A stretch of DNA of 64,000 nucleotides from Coenobita brevimanus (Eukaryota; Arthropoda; Malacostraca; Decapoda; Coenobitidae), in NCBI GenBank assembly GCA_032717465.1, contig CM064657.1, forward strand, positions 20,495,970 through 20,559,969, given 5' to 3'. The translations under genes and the position numbers were made by a program. Below, in pieces: positions 50,453 to 61,139 of this stretch (position 1 is its first letter; every line of letters begins with the position of its first letter). The notes below the pieces were generated by a model that saw nothing but the letters and a program-made list of their open reading frames with translations, searched no databases and was not told where the DNA came from.

Positions 50453-50924
50453 GGTGGGATGGGGGTAGGTAGGGAGATAGTGATAATCCGATAATTGGTA
50501 GTCAAATTGGCGACGTCGCACTCGGGGAAATCCCAACTTCTGCCACACCCTGAATGGACTTCTTGCTGCGAAAGGACCATAGTGCCTTCGTAGCATTCTA
50601 GTGGCTCCCTATTTGGGAGATCTTAGTCCTTATTGCCAGTCAGGGCACACTAGTGGCGGTCGTGGGGCCCTACAAACACCATGCCAGGCGACCAGGGCGC
50701 CACATACATCTACTAGGAGCCAATAGGGAGCTACGATGGCAAATTAGGGTGGTTTGCGTACTTTTCGTCATGCAATATTTTCCACACGTCCAAAATTATC
50801 AGCCAGGCTCACGACAAGCCACTAGGAGTCAGTAATGTGCTAAGCCTCACCAAGAACATCACGATTTTGTACCAAGAGGGCGTTATGAATACAAAGCGTT
50901 TGTCGTGTAGGTTTGAAAAGAGCC

Positions 50925-51189
50925 CTTCCATAAGCAAATATGATAATTTAGAGGTAGTAAGTATGACATACACAAATAAGTTATCGTACTGAAGGAGTTA
51001 GGCAGTTGACACGGCTATAAATCAAAAGATATACTTCGAGTATTGTACTTTCTCTTGATATCGTAACTCATTTACCTCAAACAATCTGTTATAAGAACCT
51101 CTTCACTCTGATATTATTTATTTTATTACTGTTACCACCTGGCATTGTAATTTAGCTTATGGAGAGGCTTTTCAATTTGGAATATTCAA
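50925..51189. other. No recognisable feature
   Basis: Ordinary AT-rich sequence between the Harbinger-like relic and the diverged paralogue of the 6.3-kb unit. Confidence 0.4.
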
Positions 51190-51287
51190 ATATAGCCGAC
51201 ATTTACCCCCTCATTGCCAGAGATTACTACAGTACTTCCACCATTTCTTAGCCTGGTCCTAAGCTTTGTCTTTCCGTGGCTTGTTTC

Positions 51288-52321
51288 TGTCACGGGGTTT
51301 TTAAGATTATGCAGTATTAAAGAATAATACTCAATAATACTTGAGAACAGGGACAAAGAACTGACTTGTGAAAATCAAGCAATGATTACTTTATGCCGGC
51401 TTACTTCGCCGATTCTCTTAGGACGAGAATTTATAAACTTTCTCAACAGTACACAGCACAGACTAATTACTCACACGTGCTGTTTATTAGTACTGTTGGC
51501 CTCTGGAGAAAGTGACTCCACCCCTGACAATCAATAACTGATGCTATTAATGTTAAACAGGTTCTTGCTGGTGCAATTAACTCCTGGTTCAACAACGGAT
51601 TTTAAGCTTAATACAAAAGGACTGGCCTAAGTAGCAGTTGTGAATAATGCAAAGCGTTTATGCAAATTAGGAGCTATAACTAAAATAAGCTAAATGTGGA
51701 GTAATAAAACACGAGTTTACATTACATTAAGCTCAAGAGAAAAGAACTGTAAATTTATTGATTACAATGAGATAAATTTATGTTACATGTTTCAGAATGA
51801 ATTCAAAATAAGGAGATCGCACTCACTCGCTCACTCAGAAGCTAAACTCAAACCTAGGAAAAACGAAAAGAAAATACTGGTCAGAAAAGTGGGCTAAGCA
51901 GAATGGACTGGGCGTCGTTGCCGAGGAAGGACACTGCCACACTCGCTGAACCTCTTGCTGGCTCACACTAGGTGGAGACTTCAGGAACCCGCTGAAGAAC
52001 GACCTGGTCTCACGGTGCTTCAATCCTAACTGAATTCAAATTGTGAGGGAGAGGCGAGAGTGGGCCGTACTTGCTAACAGCTAACGAAAAAATTGTGAGC
52101 GAAACACACCCATAATAAATCACTCAGCGGAGGTGCTAATGTCACGCACAAAGACGATCACTTATGAAGCAGTGAAAAATTGTTCTGAAAACACTACCGA
52201 TCGGGTGAATATGTGGCGGTTGACTGAGTGATACATACTGGGATTCCACTAGAATTCGCGGTTTCCCACCTAGTTCAATGTCACGAGTATATTTAAAAGA
52301 AAATCGCGCCGACTCGTGACA
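51288..52321. mobile_element. Solo LTR, 1034 bp, with 5-bp target duplication
   Basis: The segment begins TGTCACGGGG and ends CTCGTGACA, giving the TG...CA ends of a long terminal repeat with a perfect 7-bp inverted repeat TGTCACG/CGTGACA. The five bases before it (51283-51287) and after it (52322-52326) are both GTTTC, a target duplication of the length usual for Gypsy-type integrases. No internal retrotransposon sequence is attached, so recombination between two LTRs has probably removed it. Short open frames inside are not meaningful. I could not match it to the Gypsy element at 58.6 kb, whose LTRs are not visible. Confidence 0.7.
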
Positions 52322-52480
52322 GTTTCACGCACCTCAGTGGCAGAAAAAGTCAATCTTACAACCATATGCATCCTTTCCATGGAACTTCCTCTTGACTGAC
52401 ATCATATTCTAGTGTTACTCCTAAGTTACAGCTCAGTATTCAAGATGGAGAGATGGCAGTTTTAGGCCGGGTTAGAGAAC
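52322..52480 (+). repeat. Diverged paralogue of part of the 6.3-kb unit
   Basis: TCAGTGGCAGAAAAAG and GCATCCTTTCCA (52332-52380) match the unit at TCAGCGGCAGAAAAAAAGG and GCATCCTTTCCA (for example 269-315). ACATCATATTCTAGTGTTAC and TCAAGATGGAGA (52400-52455) match 32668-32687 of unit 6 and about 1127-1138 of unit 1. About 780 bp that lies between these blocks in the units, including the MITE, is absent here. Weaker similarity continues at 51190-51287, left of the solo LTR (CTAAGCTT, GTTTC/ATTTCAC context). The two parts were therefore contiguous before the LTR inserted. Confidence 0.6.
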
Positions 52481-52622
52481 AGAGAAAATGGTACCATGCG
52501 TCTCGTATTAGCAGGAACAACATAAATAATTACATAACGGGAATGAAGGAATTAAGTGAAGCGGCTTAGGAGGACGTCTACCACTCACATAGTAGTTTAT
52601 TTTATTATTTGGATTTACAAAC

Positions 52623-52625
<3 letters not shown>

Positions 52626-52666
<41 letters not shown>
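52626..52666. repeat. (GA)n microsatellite
   Basis: Pure run of about 41 bp. The glutamate/arginine-rich frame over it is an artefact. Confidence 0.95.
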
Positions 52667-52669
<3 letters not shown>

Positions 52670-52875
52670 CGGCTCTATGTATTAAATGCAGAAGCTCTGA
52701 AATTTAGGCCGCTCTCAATGTTGGTTTTGTTGCACGGGAAAAATATTTAACTCAGTGGGTTGTGTGACATGTACTTTGGGTCATGTGGGGGGTTGAGGGA
52801 CTGTGAAGGAGGAAAGGATGGAGTGCATGGTGTAGGGTGTGTGGGAAGAGTATGAGAGCTGTGGGGTAATTGGGA

Positions 52876-52877
<2 letters not shown>

Positions 52878-52940
<63 letters not shown>
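52878..52940. repeat. (GT)n microsatellite
   Basis: Pure run of about 63 bp in a G/T-rich neighbourhood. Confidence 0.95.
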
Positions 52941-52942
<2 letters not shown>

Positions 52943-53252
52943 AGGACACTAAAATATCAAAACACACTGTATAATAGCTAGTAACATGTATATGTAATAC
53001 AGAGGGTTGATGAAAGTCATGCCTAGGCGAGAAAGCTAGAGGAAACAGCAATGCACAATCTTAGGAATTTCACACACAGCACAATGACGCCAGATGGGAA
53101 ACTCTCCAGGCTCGGGAAGGTTCCACACACCCGTGCCCTTATTCGTGATACAATCAGTCATATACAGGGGAAATGGGAGAGACAGGGCAGAAGGGGTTAG
53201 TAGGGAAGAGAGGCAGGAAAGGGCGTGCGGGGTTAGCTTCAGCAAAAAACCG

Positions 53253-53345
53253 CTCTCACCTCAGTACTGCACCTGTGAGATACTTCCATCTGAAGAAAAT
53301 AAACTCATCTCAGTACTGCTCTTGTGAGATCCTCCATTTGAAAAA
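53253..53345 (+). repeat. Two-copy tandem repeat of about 51 bp
   Basis: CTCAGTACTGCACCTGTGAG near 53259 and CTCAGTACTGCTCTTGTGAG near 53310, each followed by a CATYTGAA-like stretch and an A-rich end. No other feature is seen in 52941-53500. Confidence 0.6.
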
Positions 53346-53619
53346 AAAAAAACTGTAATCAACCCTGAGACTCATTTTTATCTTTCTCCTGCCATTTATG
53401 ACAAGTACAATGTACATTCTCTCCTTCGTAAAATCCCTACAATTCAACACACGGTTGCAATAACTCCGCGACGCTGATTGTATTATATTTGGCGGCAGCA
53501 AGCGTACAAACCACGCCTACGAGTCTACAGCTGGGTCTACATACATTATCAAGACAGAAAACAAAAACTACTATAAGTTTGCGCCATGCGATGCCTCACA
53601 TATTTATACTGGCAGTGGT

Positions 53620-54593
53620 TTGACGATCCACATTTACAACCAACCTTCCAATTTCTACGTCAATCTACAACCAGCGAACCAACGAACCACAATACAATCT
53701 ACTAATGCCTCACGATTTTATCAACATTTAACATTCAGCCACGAAAATTCTATTCAGCTACGAGCTTCAGTTCTACAATTCACAATGAACTACAAGTATC
53801 TACGACAAGACCGGGCCGACTGCGGTGGCAGTGGACTCATCACCCTGGTACACAAATCCATCAACTTTGCAGATACTAGTGCACACACAAAGTCACTTCT
53901 CCCCCCACATGACACCACAACAGAAATACAATCAATTAAAATACGCACTGGTAACAAATCACACATAACAATCGCTAACACATACATTCCCCCCAGTCGT
54001 CCCTCACAGTACCACACAATTACTCTCCACAGATACGCCACATCACTAACATACCCAACATCATCCTGGGTGGTGATTTCAACGCCAAGTCGTCGGCCTG
54101 GCATGTCAACAACCCTGACACAGACAGAGGGCTGGTACTACAATCCCAGACGGATCATCTTTTCATACTAAACAGTCTAGACCAACATATCCATATCCCA
54201 CATCAAGCCCTCTTCCTCCCATCATCTCCAGACATCACCTTCTGCTCCCCAAACCTCGCTCCCACTACATCATGGAGAATAGTCAAAACCCTAGGTTCTG
54301 ATCACCTCCCAATCATCATCACTACCAAAACCAGAATCACCCCAGCTGGCCACAAACACACATACACTAATTATAAGAGAGCCAACTGGGAGGCCTTTGT
54401 AACTGAAACAGAACAACATTTCGAAACACTAAACAGTACACCCATCACAAACATCAACACCGCTGTGCACAATTTCAATACAATCATACAAAACGCAGAC
54501 AAAAGACACATCCCTAGAGGCAACAGAAAGAGACACAACCCCAACTTCACACCAGAAATTCAAGGCCTCATCAGACAACGGGACACACTGTGA
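53620..54593 (+). pseudogene. LINE endonuclease domain, frameshifted
   Basis: First piece (frame of 53620): YLRQDRADCGGSGLITLV, IANTYIPPSR near 53970-54000. A frameshift at about 53990-54060 changes to the frame carrying ILGGDFNAKSSAW (near 54064-54102, catalytic Asp and Asn), PDITFCSP (near 54231) and LGSDHLPI (near 54294-54317). The second frame then runs open to a TGA at 54591 and continues in the same frame into the RT, so that TGA is a point mutation. The catalytic Glu motif expected near the N-terminus is not clear. Confidence 0.75.
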
Positions 54594-55599
54594 CACTCCC
54601 CAACACCCCATACACAAGAGACCATACAACAAATACAAGAACTCAACACTCAAATAAACAGTAAAATATCAGAACAGCAAACACTAAACTGGAAAAATTA
54701 CCTCCAAACACTTGATCACAAAACAAACATCATCAAACTCTACAAAACACTAAACAGCATCACACTTTCCAACAGCAACACCACACAATCACACACTGCC
54801 ATCACAACAACAGACACCATACCCTCAAACAAACAACAAGCAAACACTCTCATCAATCACTTTTCACAAGTCAGCCATCTAACCCCCCATCCGGAAGACC
54901 GACGTATCATCAGACGTAAGAGACAGTTCCCCACAGACCCAGACTACGCACCTTTCACTTACAACCAGACGAAGCACATCATTAACAACCTCAAGCACTC
55001 ATCTGCCTGTGGACCAGACAACATAAGCAACATTCACCTTAAACACCTAGAACCACAAGGCATACAAGCACTCACCAACATATCAAACTACAGCTATTCA
55101 CACAACATAATATCCAACATCTGGAAGCATGGCAATATCATCACTATCCCTAAACCCAACAAAGACCCCAAGTTACCCTCCTCACATCGCCCCATCACAC
55201 TCCTCTGCACCCCCTCTAAAGTCACTGAACGACTGATACTACAACTAGTCACTCCTCACATTCCCCTAGCCCAGTCACAACATGGCTTTAGGCCACTACA
55301 CTCCACAAACACCCTTCTTACAGACCTTACACAAAGAGTTTTCGATGGCATGAATTCAGCTAGGCCACCACAAAGAACACTCCTAGTCGCACTAGACATT
55401 AGCAAAGCTTTTGATGCCATCCCCAGCCACAACCTCACAAACAAAATACTCAACACAAACATGCACAATAACACAAAAAGATGGCTGGCAAACTACTTAG
55501 CAGGCAGATGTGCACAAGTAACATTTGCCGATCAGTCTTCTAACATCAGAAACTTCACAAACGGCGTCCCCCAAGGATATGTTTTGTCCCCTACACTCT

Positions 55600-56369
55600 T
55601 TAACCCGCCGTGTCCCGGAGACGTGAATTCACGTCCTCACATGATGTGCACTCATATCCCGGAGACGTGAATTAATGCGGCAACATTGAAAGGTCCCTAA
55701 TTTGCACAATTTTCAATTTTCGTGAGTGATTTCGCGAGTGATTTTTGGCACGTATACAAGGGACACCTTCCTCTATTCCTCTACAAGATGCCAAGCAGGG
55801 ACAATGCCTTACACCGCATAACCTCTCCCCCCCCCTGGACGCCACTGTCTCGGCAATTCACCTGTTACCAGTGACCTGGCCAATAAAGATATTCAGGGCC
55901 AGAGTGATTCCCCAATCGATGACGATGTGGAGGACAAAGTTTACATAGCATTAGAGGAAGAAACAGTCAGAAATGATGATCAAGCAATGCGGGAAAAGAA
56001 GGTCAGGTATGGTGATGAGTTAGTGAAACAATGCTTATAATGCCTATATTACTGTTTGAAAACCAATATACTCTTGTACTACATATAAATTCGTACCAAG
56101 TAAATAAATAAATACTGTTTATGAGTGGATAAAATAGTTACCCTCCCATAGAACTCGTTTTCTTTGGTGCCAGCCTGTTAGAAAACCCAGTCAGGTAAGG
56201 AGGTACTCGTACCTAGATCGAGTATTTTAAACCTCAGGTGACCGATTTCTCTATGAATTTTCGATGTTTCTCACCAAAAGCGGATGTTTGAGCCAAAAAA
56301 AAAAAGGTCCAAAAATGTCGGGACTGGGGCGTACCACTGCCCAGAAAACGTCGGGATGGGGTGGGTTAA
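55600..56369. mobile_element. piggyBac-like non-autonomous element, 762 bp, TTAA duplication
   Basis: TTAA at 55600-55603 and 56366-56369 flank the element. The left end reads CCCGCCGTGTCCCGGAGACG and the reversed right end CCCACCCCATCCCGACGTTT. Subterminal repeats are evident on both sides: TCCCGGAGACGTGAATT twice on the left (near 55613 and 55657) and TCCCGACRTTTT twice on the right. GACGTGAATTCACGTC at 55620-55635 is a perfect 16-bp palindrome. An acidic open stretch (DDDVEDKVYIALEEE near 55918-55962) may be a relic of the transposase N-terminus. There is no DDD catalytic domain. Confidence 0.78.
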
Positions 56370-56618
56370 TCTATACATGCACGACGTACCCACACCCCAC
56401 ACACCATAGATGCACATAGCTTCCTATGCAGATGATATAACACTTACATGTACACACCAAAATGCAAACACAGCTGCACACATCATTCAACCTTACCTCA
56501 ACACACTACACGAATGGTTCACCACAAACAGGCTCATCCAGCCAAATCTACAGTGACTCTTCTCACAAACTGGACAGCAGAACACAGTCACATCCCACAC
56601 CTCACCAAAAACAACACT

Positions 56619-56624
56619 CCCCTA

Positions 56625-56669
<45 letters not shown>
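56619..56669 (+). repeat. (CA)n microsatellite inside the LINE coding region
   Basis: About 20 CA units between codons for LPHTH and HKILSVTY. It keeps a frame open as alternating Thr-His and separates the palm and thumb parts of the RT. Confidence 0.9.
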
Positions 56670-56673
<4 letters not shown>

Positions 56674-57559
56674 CCTTAGTGTAACATACAATACATCAAT
56701 GTCATTTAAACAACACATCACAAACATTAAAAATAAAATAACACCAAGACTCAATGCTTTGAGGTCACTTGCCCATACAACATTCGGACACAACAAAGAA
56801 ACCACCACCACAGTATACAAACAATACATACGTTCAGTGATGAATTATGCAAGCCCTGCCTGGGCTTCTAATCTGACCAAAACACACTACAACACTCTAC
56901 AGACCATACAGAACAAGGCCCTAAAAATAATCACAGGCTGCACAGCTACTACACCCACAGACCACCTACATCAAGAAACCAAAATCATCAAGGTCAAGGA
57001 TCACCTAGACATGAGAGGCACCCAGTTCCTTGCAGCAGCCTCCACAAACCCACAACATCCACTACAGTACATGGCAGCACATCCACCCACACCAAGGAAC
57101 ATCAAAACAACACCCAGCACACAATACCATACACAAATACTGTTATCTCTCCCCCCTCGCCCACCTCAGACCAGCTTCCAGAAGCATATCCACACTCAGA
57201 TCACTCGCCGCTCCATTCAGTCACTTAAAGACAACACACAGCTGCATGCACGGCCTCCTGACATTCACCCTTCTGAATCCTATCTTCCTCGTGAGGACAG
57301 GGTCCACCTGGCTAGGCTGAGATGTGGGCACCATCCCGCCCTCTTAAGCTACCACAAGGGGCTGGATGACTCCATCGCTGATGCCTGTCCAGGATGCAAC
57401 ACAGCACCCCATACTATTGAGCACATTATGGAAGACTGCATTGCACACAATCACCTACGCCAACAACAAAACATACACTCTTTGAGAGCTCTGTGCAAAA
57501 GCCCGGTCTCGGCCATGGCCTTCCTAAGGGACTCGGGGCTGTTCGGCCAGACTGTCTAG

Positions 57560-58396
57560 AGAACAACTACCAATACTACTACGATTGTCACAAAACAAGC
57601 CACATATACAAGACAGCTTTTCATGCCTACAAGTAAGTCACAAAAAAGTAAAAAGCAAGAAACTGAAGTAAGGGGAACAAGAGAAAGAGAGCTACAGTGA
57701 AAGCACTGACATGCAGGCCTGATATAGCTTAACTCAGCTTACCGACATCCACAACCACAGTGACCCCACCTCATCCCACCATTCTACTCAACCACTCTCC
57801 ATCACCACCACAACTACCAGACTGAGGAGGCACTGATGCAGTGGTGACGGGACAGACGATGCAGCAACTATCAGTCAACCCTGACCCACTACACACCTCA
57901 CTCAACATTACTCACCACTGACCCATCACCACGGCGTTGAGTCTCTGAGGGTGACATCATTCTACTTCCTAAGTGGGTGCATATACTTTTACTGATTTTT
58001 CCCAGAGAGCTTAAACATACAATCCTTTATAACTTCACAAATGAATATCACCACTATCCTATAGGGATGTATTGCTAATACGAGATTGATAAACACTTTG
58101 CATAAGATATACAGTACAATTATCGTATTTACAACAATCAGACTAAGTAACACTTAAGACAGAGTTATTGAGGAGAACAGAGTTAGAAAAAACAAATACA
58201 AAAACAAAAACAAACAAACAGGCATTGAGTGACATTACGACCTGAGATAGCCTTTTCACACACCATTTAATTCTTTATTTTTTGTTACATTTTCTGATTT
58301 TAGTAACAAATACCACTTCATCTATATACAGACTTACATATACACCTTCTTATCTATATTAAAGTCCATTACTGATTACTAGTACCAACAGTAAAA

Positions 58397-58470
<74 letters not shown>

Positions 58471-58595
58471 TTCATTTTTTCCTAATCGTTGTCGTTATCT
58501 ACAGTATACAGTTAACACATACATAAAATAAGTGTTTCATGACAACATTCCTCAGCAAAATGTGTTTCTTAATTAGTGATTAGTGCTATTATGGG
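57560..58595. other. LINE 3' flank and unassigned sequence with (AT)n
   Basis: Downstream of the LINE stop, A/C-rich sequence with GAGGAGGCACTGATGCAGTG near 57822 may be 3' UTR to about 57960. A-rich runs (AAAACAAAAACAAAC) lie near 58195-58220. (AT)n of about 66 bp lies at 58403-58468. The 5' LTR of the following Gypsy element should lie in this interval, but I could not find its ends or a tRNA primer site. Confidence 0.4.
58403..58468. repeat. (AT)n microsatellite
   Basis: Pure AT run upstream of the Gypsy gag remnant. Confidence 0.95.
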
Positions 58596-59995
58596 ATGTT
58601 TGTAACACCGCCGATTCTACTGCCAGAGGAGACAGCATTTGAATTACCTAATGAAGATTCAGTTAGCAGAACAATAGGAAAATTTAACAAACACACATAG
58701 TTCTCCACGAAGAAAAGATCAAGAAAAATACTTCTGTGAGAGGAATTGAGGATACTGACGCCTCTTGGACAGTTTTCTCTGATGCAGAAAGCAAAGATTA
58801 TAGATCCGGCATACACACCTATGAAAACTTCCTCAATAGGGTTCACAGGTCGGGAAACACATACTCAACAATTCCTTTCCATAACGACGAGGGATTTCAA
58901 GTGAATTTGACCAAACCAACAAACACCATGGCTAGCGGATCAAACACCACAGCTCCAACTTCCCCAAAACAGGTGTTTGTGTCCCATGAAGATAAAAATC
59001 TAAGAAATTCTCAGGCACAGAAAACGACCACATCGACGTGATGTCCCTTATTAATCAGTGTGAGCAACTTTTTGTTAAAAGACATATAATAGATGAGAGT
59101 GAAAAGATAGCTGGTTTTTCATGATGGATTAACCAAGAAAGATGCCCAGCTTGTGATCTGCTTAGATCTGATATGCTCTTACGAGCTCATACATATAATG
59201 AGTTTAAGACAAAATTCTAAAATAACTTTTCTGGAGGTATAAATTTCTTGCCTGGTATAATTCCAAAATTTCCTAAGATTGTGGATCTTATGAGACAACA
59301 TACCACAAATCCTGTCTTAGGTGAAATAACAGCAGATGTGTCACAATTAAGAGAACACTGTTAGCCACTACAAAGAACTCAAATTGAGTTACAGCTGATG
59401 GGAAGATGTAACCAATGCATGTCGTACACATCCTAGGTTATGTAGCTGCACTGTGTAATTTACCTGATAGAGTAATAAAAATTGCAAAATCAGTAGCTTA
59501 TACCCCAGGAATGTGGTTGTTAGATTTTATGAACGAGGTAGAGATAAGTTGCAGCAAAGCAGGGGTGAATGAAATAACCCAGCCCAATACAGCCAGAATG
59601 AGAATTACAGACACTGTGGCAGCCATGAGTACATCTAGCCCAAATACAGAACAAAAACGATCGTGACCCGATAACATTCATACTAAACAACAGCTGACAT
59701 TGAGGCAACGATCTCAAACACCAGGCCACAGGCAGCCTCAAAAGTTTGCACGTAGTCCAAGCAGAAACCGTGCCACAGAAATACCGAAATATGGAAAGTC
59801 ATCTCGAGGGTCACATTCGGGAGATAGGTCTACTGCACTCCATGTTATCACTGTGCGAATCCTGATCACACAAAATCTGAATGTTACATTATGCTTAAGG
59901 AAGATCGAGACAAGGAAAAAAGGATGCAATCATATTGCAGAAAGCATAAAAACACAGGACACTGGACGTCACACTGTAAAACAGTTGAAAGGATA
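58596..59995 (+). pseudogene. Gypsy gag remnant with zinc knuckle
   Basis: A possible start MFVTPPILLPEETAFELP at 58596 stops after 34 codons; a 101-codon piece (58736-59041) follows in another frame. Capsid-like sequence continues in fragments (FLPGIIPKFPKIVDLM near 59250-59295; ALCNLPDRVIKIAKS near 59450). Near 59837-59890 a frame reads PCYHCANPDHTKSEC, a CX2CX4HX4C nucleocapsid zinc knuckle, followed by a second, degenerate knuckle CRKHKNTGHWTSHC near 59934-59975. Confidence 0.65.
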
Positions 59996-60066
59996 GTATC
60001 TGTTTTTAAGTTGGGGGAAGGGCATGCCAGGACAAAAAACAATACATAAAGAAAGCCAAGTCTAGA

Positions 60067-60309
60067 GTGCACGTAGGAAAAGTGTGTATCTTGGTGCCCA
60101 TTTCCTGTGAAGATGAAAACATTTCATTATTCTTGGATTCAGGCATTCAGGTGAATTTCATAACACAAGAGGAATTAGACTGGATTTTTATAAATAAGAA
60201 GAAAGTAACCTTCGTGAAGGGATCTGATTTAGACTTACATGCTGTAGATGGCAAACAAATAACCGTAAAGGGCATGATACAGTTAGACATCAGTTTTACA
60301 GACTACTAG
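60067..60309 (+). pseudogene. Gypsy aspartic protease remnant
   Basis: An 80-codon piece with LFLDSGIQVNFIT near residues 22-34. DSG is the active-site triplet of retroviral-type proteases, with the usual hydrophobic lead. The flap and the C-terminal dimer region are not clear. It sits between the gag zinc knuckle and the RT as expected. Between 60415 and 61128 lie two open pieces with no motif that I can name, presumably the linker to the RT. Confidence 0.6.
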
Positions 60310-61139
60310 GTCAATCCCTGCTAATTTCTATATAGTAGAGAACTTAGCAAGAAGAGCTAACCTGTTGTTGGGTTTGAGGACCATGAGAAAAGAGAATATA
60401 GTTTACTCCCACACATGAATGGGATACAACACAATAACGAATTCATAGAAGAATTTTCACCAGAACTGTCACATAACAATGACAGAAAACTGAAGGGAGT
60501 TGGAACTATCAAACAACTAAATAAAACTCCTCAGTCTGAAAAGGGTACACATGCACTCACACCATCCCTCCCATCCCCCCCATCCCCTTTGCCCAGGGAG
60601 CGTTGTGACAGTAAACTCCCAACATTATTCCCCACACATCTCACCAATGACGTAGTTATTCCACCTAATTCATATATGAAAGTCACCATAAGGAGTAAAC
60701 TGAAGAACGGTATTGTTCTTGTCTTAGAAGAATTATATAAAGCGAAAGGACTCTCGGTGGAAAACGCGTTATGTTAAGTGAGTAACAATGGGGAAATTCA
60801 TGTATTCCTAATTAATCAGATGGATGGAGAAATACAGATAAAAAGGGGGACGTGTATATGCACTTTACAGACATGTCCTGCTCCTATACGGCAAATAACT
60901 ATAGCTGGAACTTCAAGTAAGATAAAATCGACAGACAGAGAGTGCATACAAGAGAATTTGATTCTCTCAGGAAACTCTGATGTGGAAAATGATCTATTGG
61001 ATTTATTACAAAAACATCGACAGACTGTTGCATTACCTGGAGAACAATTAGGGTGTACTAACCTGATTAAACACAAGATTAAATGTACACCAGGACACAA
61101 CCAATATACTGTATGTACCAGCCTATAGAGTAGCACACT

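Larger units (their letters stand above)
48958..50583. repeat. Inverted pair of 40-bp related segments
   Basis: 48958-48997 on the plus strand and 50583-50543 on the minus strand share ACTATGGTCCTTTC, GCAAGAAGTCC and TTCAGGGTG in the same order. Each can be read as YGPF-ARSPFRV. They flank the 1015-bp TIR element asymmetrically. They may be two inverted pieces of one transposon family or relics of the Harbinger-like coding region. Confidence 0.55.
48052..50924. mobile_element. Harbinger-like DNA transposon relic with nested insert
   Basis: TTTCACACTTACACAACAAA (48058 on) is matched on the opposite strand at the other end by TTTCAAACCTACACGACAAA (50918 leftwards); over 23 bases 19 agree. Just inside both ends lie ATCGTG/CACGAT words (48104, 48118, 48130, and 50861). 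The segment contains a PIF/Harbinger-like transposase N-terminal fragment and a second, independent TIR element. Target duplications (expected TWA) could not be fixed because the outermost bases are eroded. Family assignment depends on the transposase fragment. Confidence 0.5.
54594..57559 (+). pseudogene. LINE reverse transcriptase and C-terminal zinc motif, split by insertion
   Basis: One open frame from 54594 to 55603 contains SSACGPDNIS, HRPITLLCTPSKVTERL, QHGFRPLHSTNTLLTDL, ALDISKAFDAI (catalytic Asp) and NGVPQGYVLSPTLF. At TTAA (55600-55603) the piggyBac-like element enters. Beyond it (56370 on) the same frame resumes exactly, with LYMHDVPT, a TAG at 56407-56409 and the catalytic YADD near 56431. 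A frame change occurs near 56545 and a (CA)n lies inside the gene. The last piece (to 57559) has the thumb region NYASPAWASN and LQTIQNKALKIITG and ends with CPGCNTAPHTIEHIMEDC near 57387-57440. Confidence 0.82.
53510..57600 (+). mobile_element. Jockey-superfamily-type LINE interrupted by a piggyBac-like element
   Basis: About 3.3 kb of LINE sequence once the 770-bp insertion is set aside. It has an APE endonuclease, a reverse transcriptase and a C-terminal CCHC motif in the standard order. Base composition is strongly A/C biased. The 5' start is uncertain, because coding similarity begins upstream of 53570 (PCDAS, TGSGLTIHIYN). It is inactive through an EN frameshift, stops at 54591 and 56407, a later frameshift near 56545 and the insertion. 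A related 5' fragment lies at 39985-40130. Confidence 0.8.
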
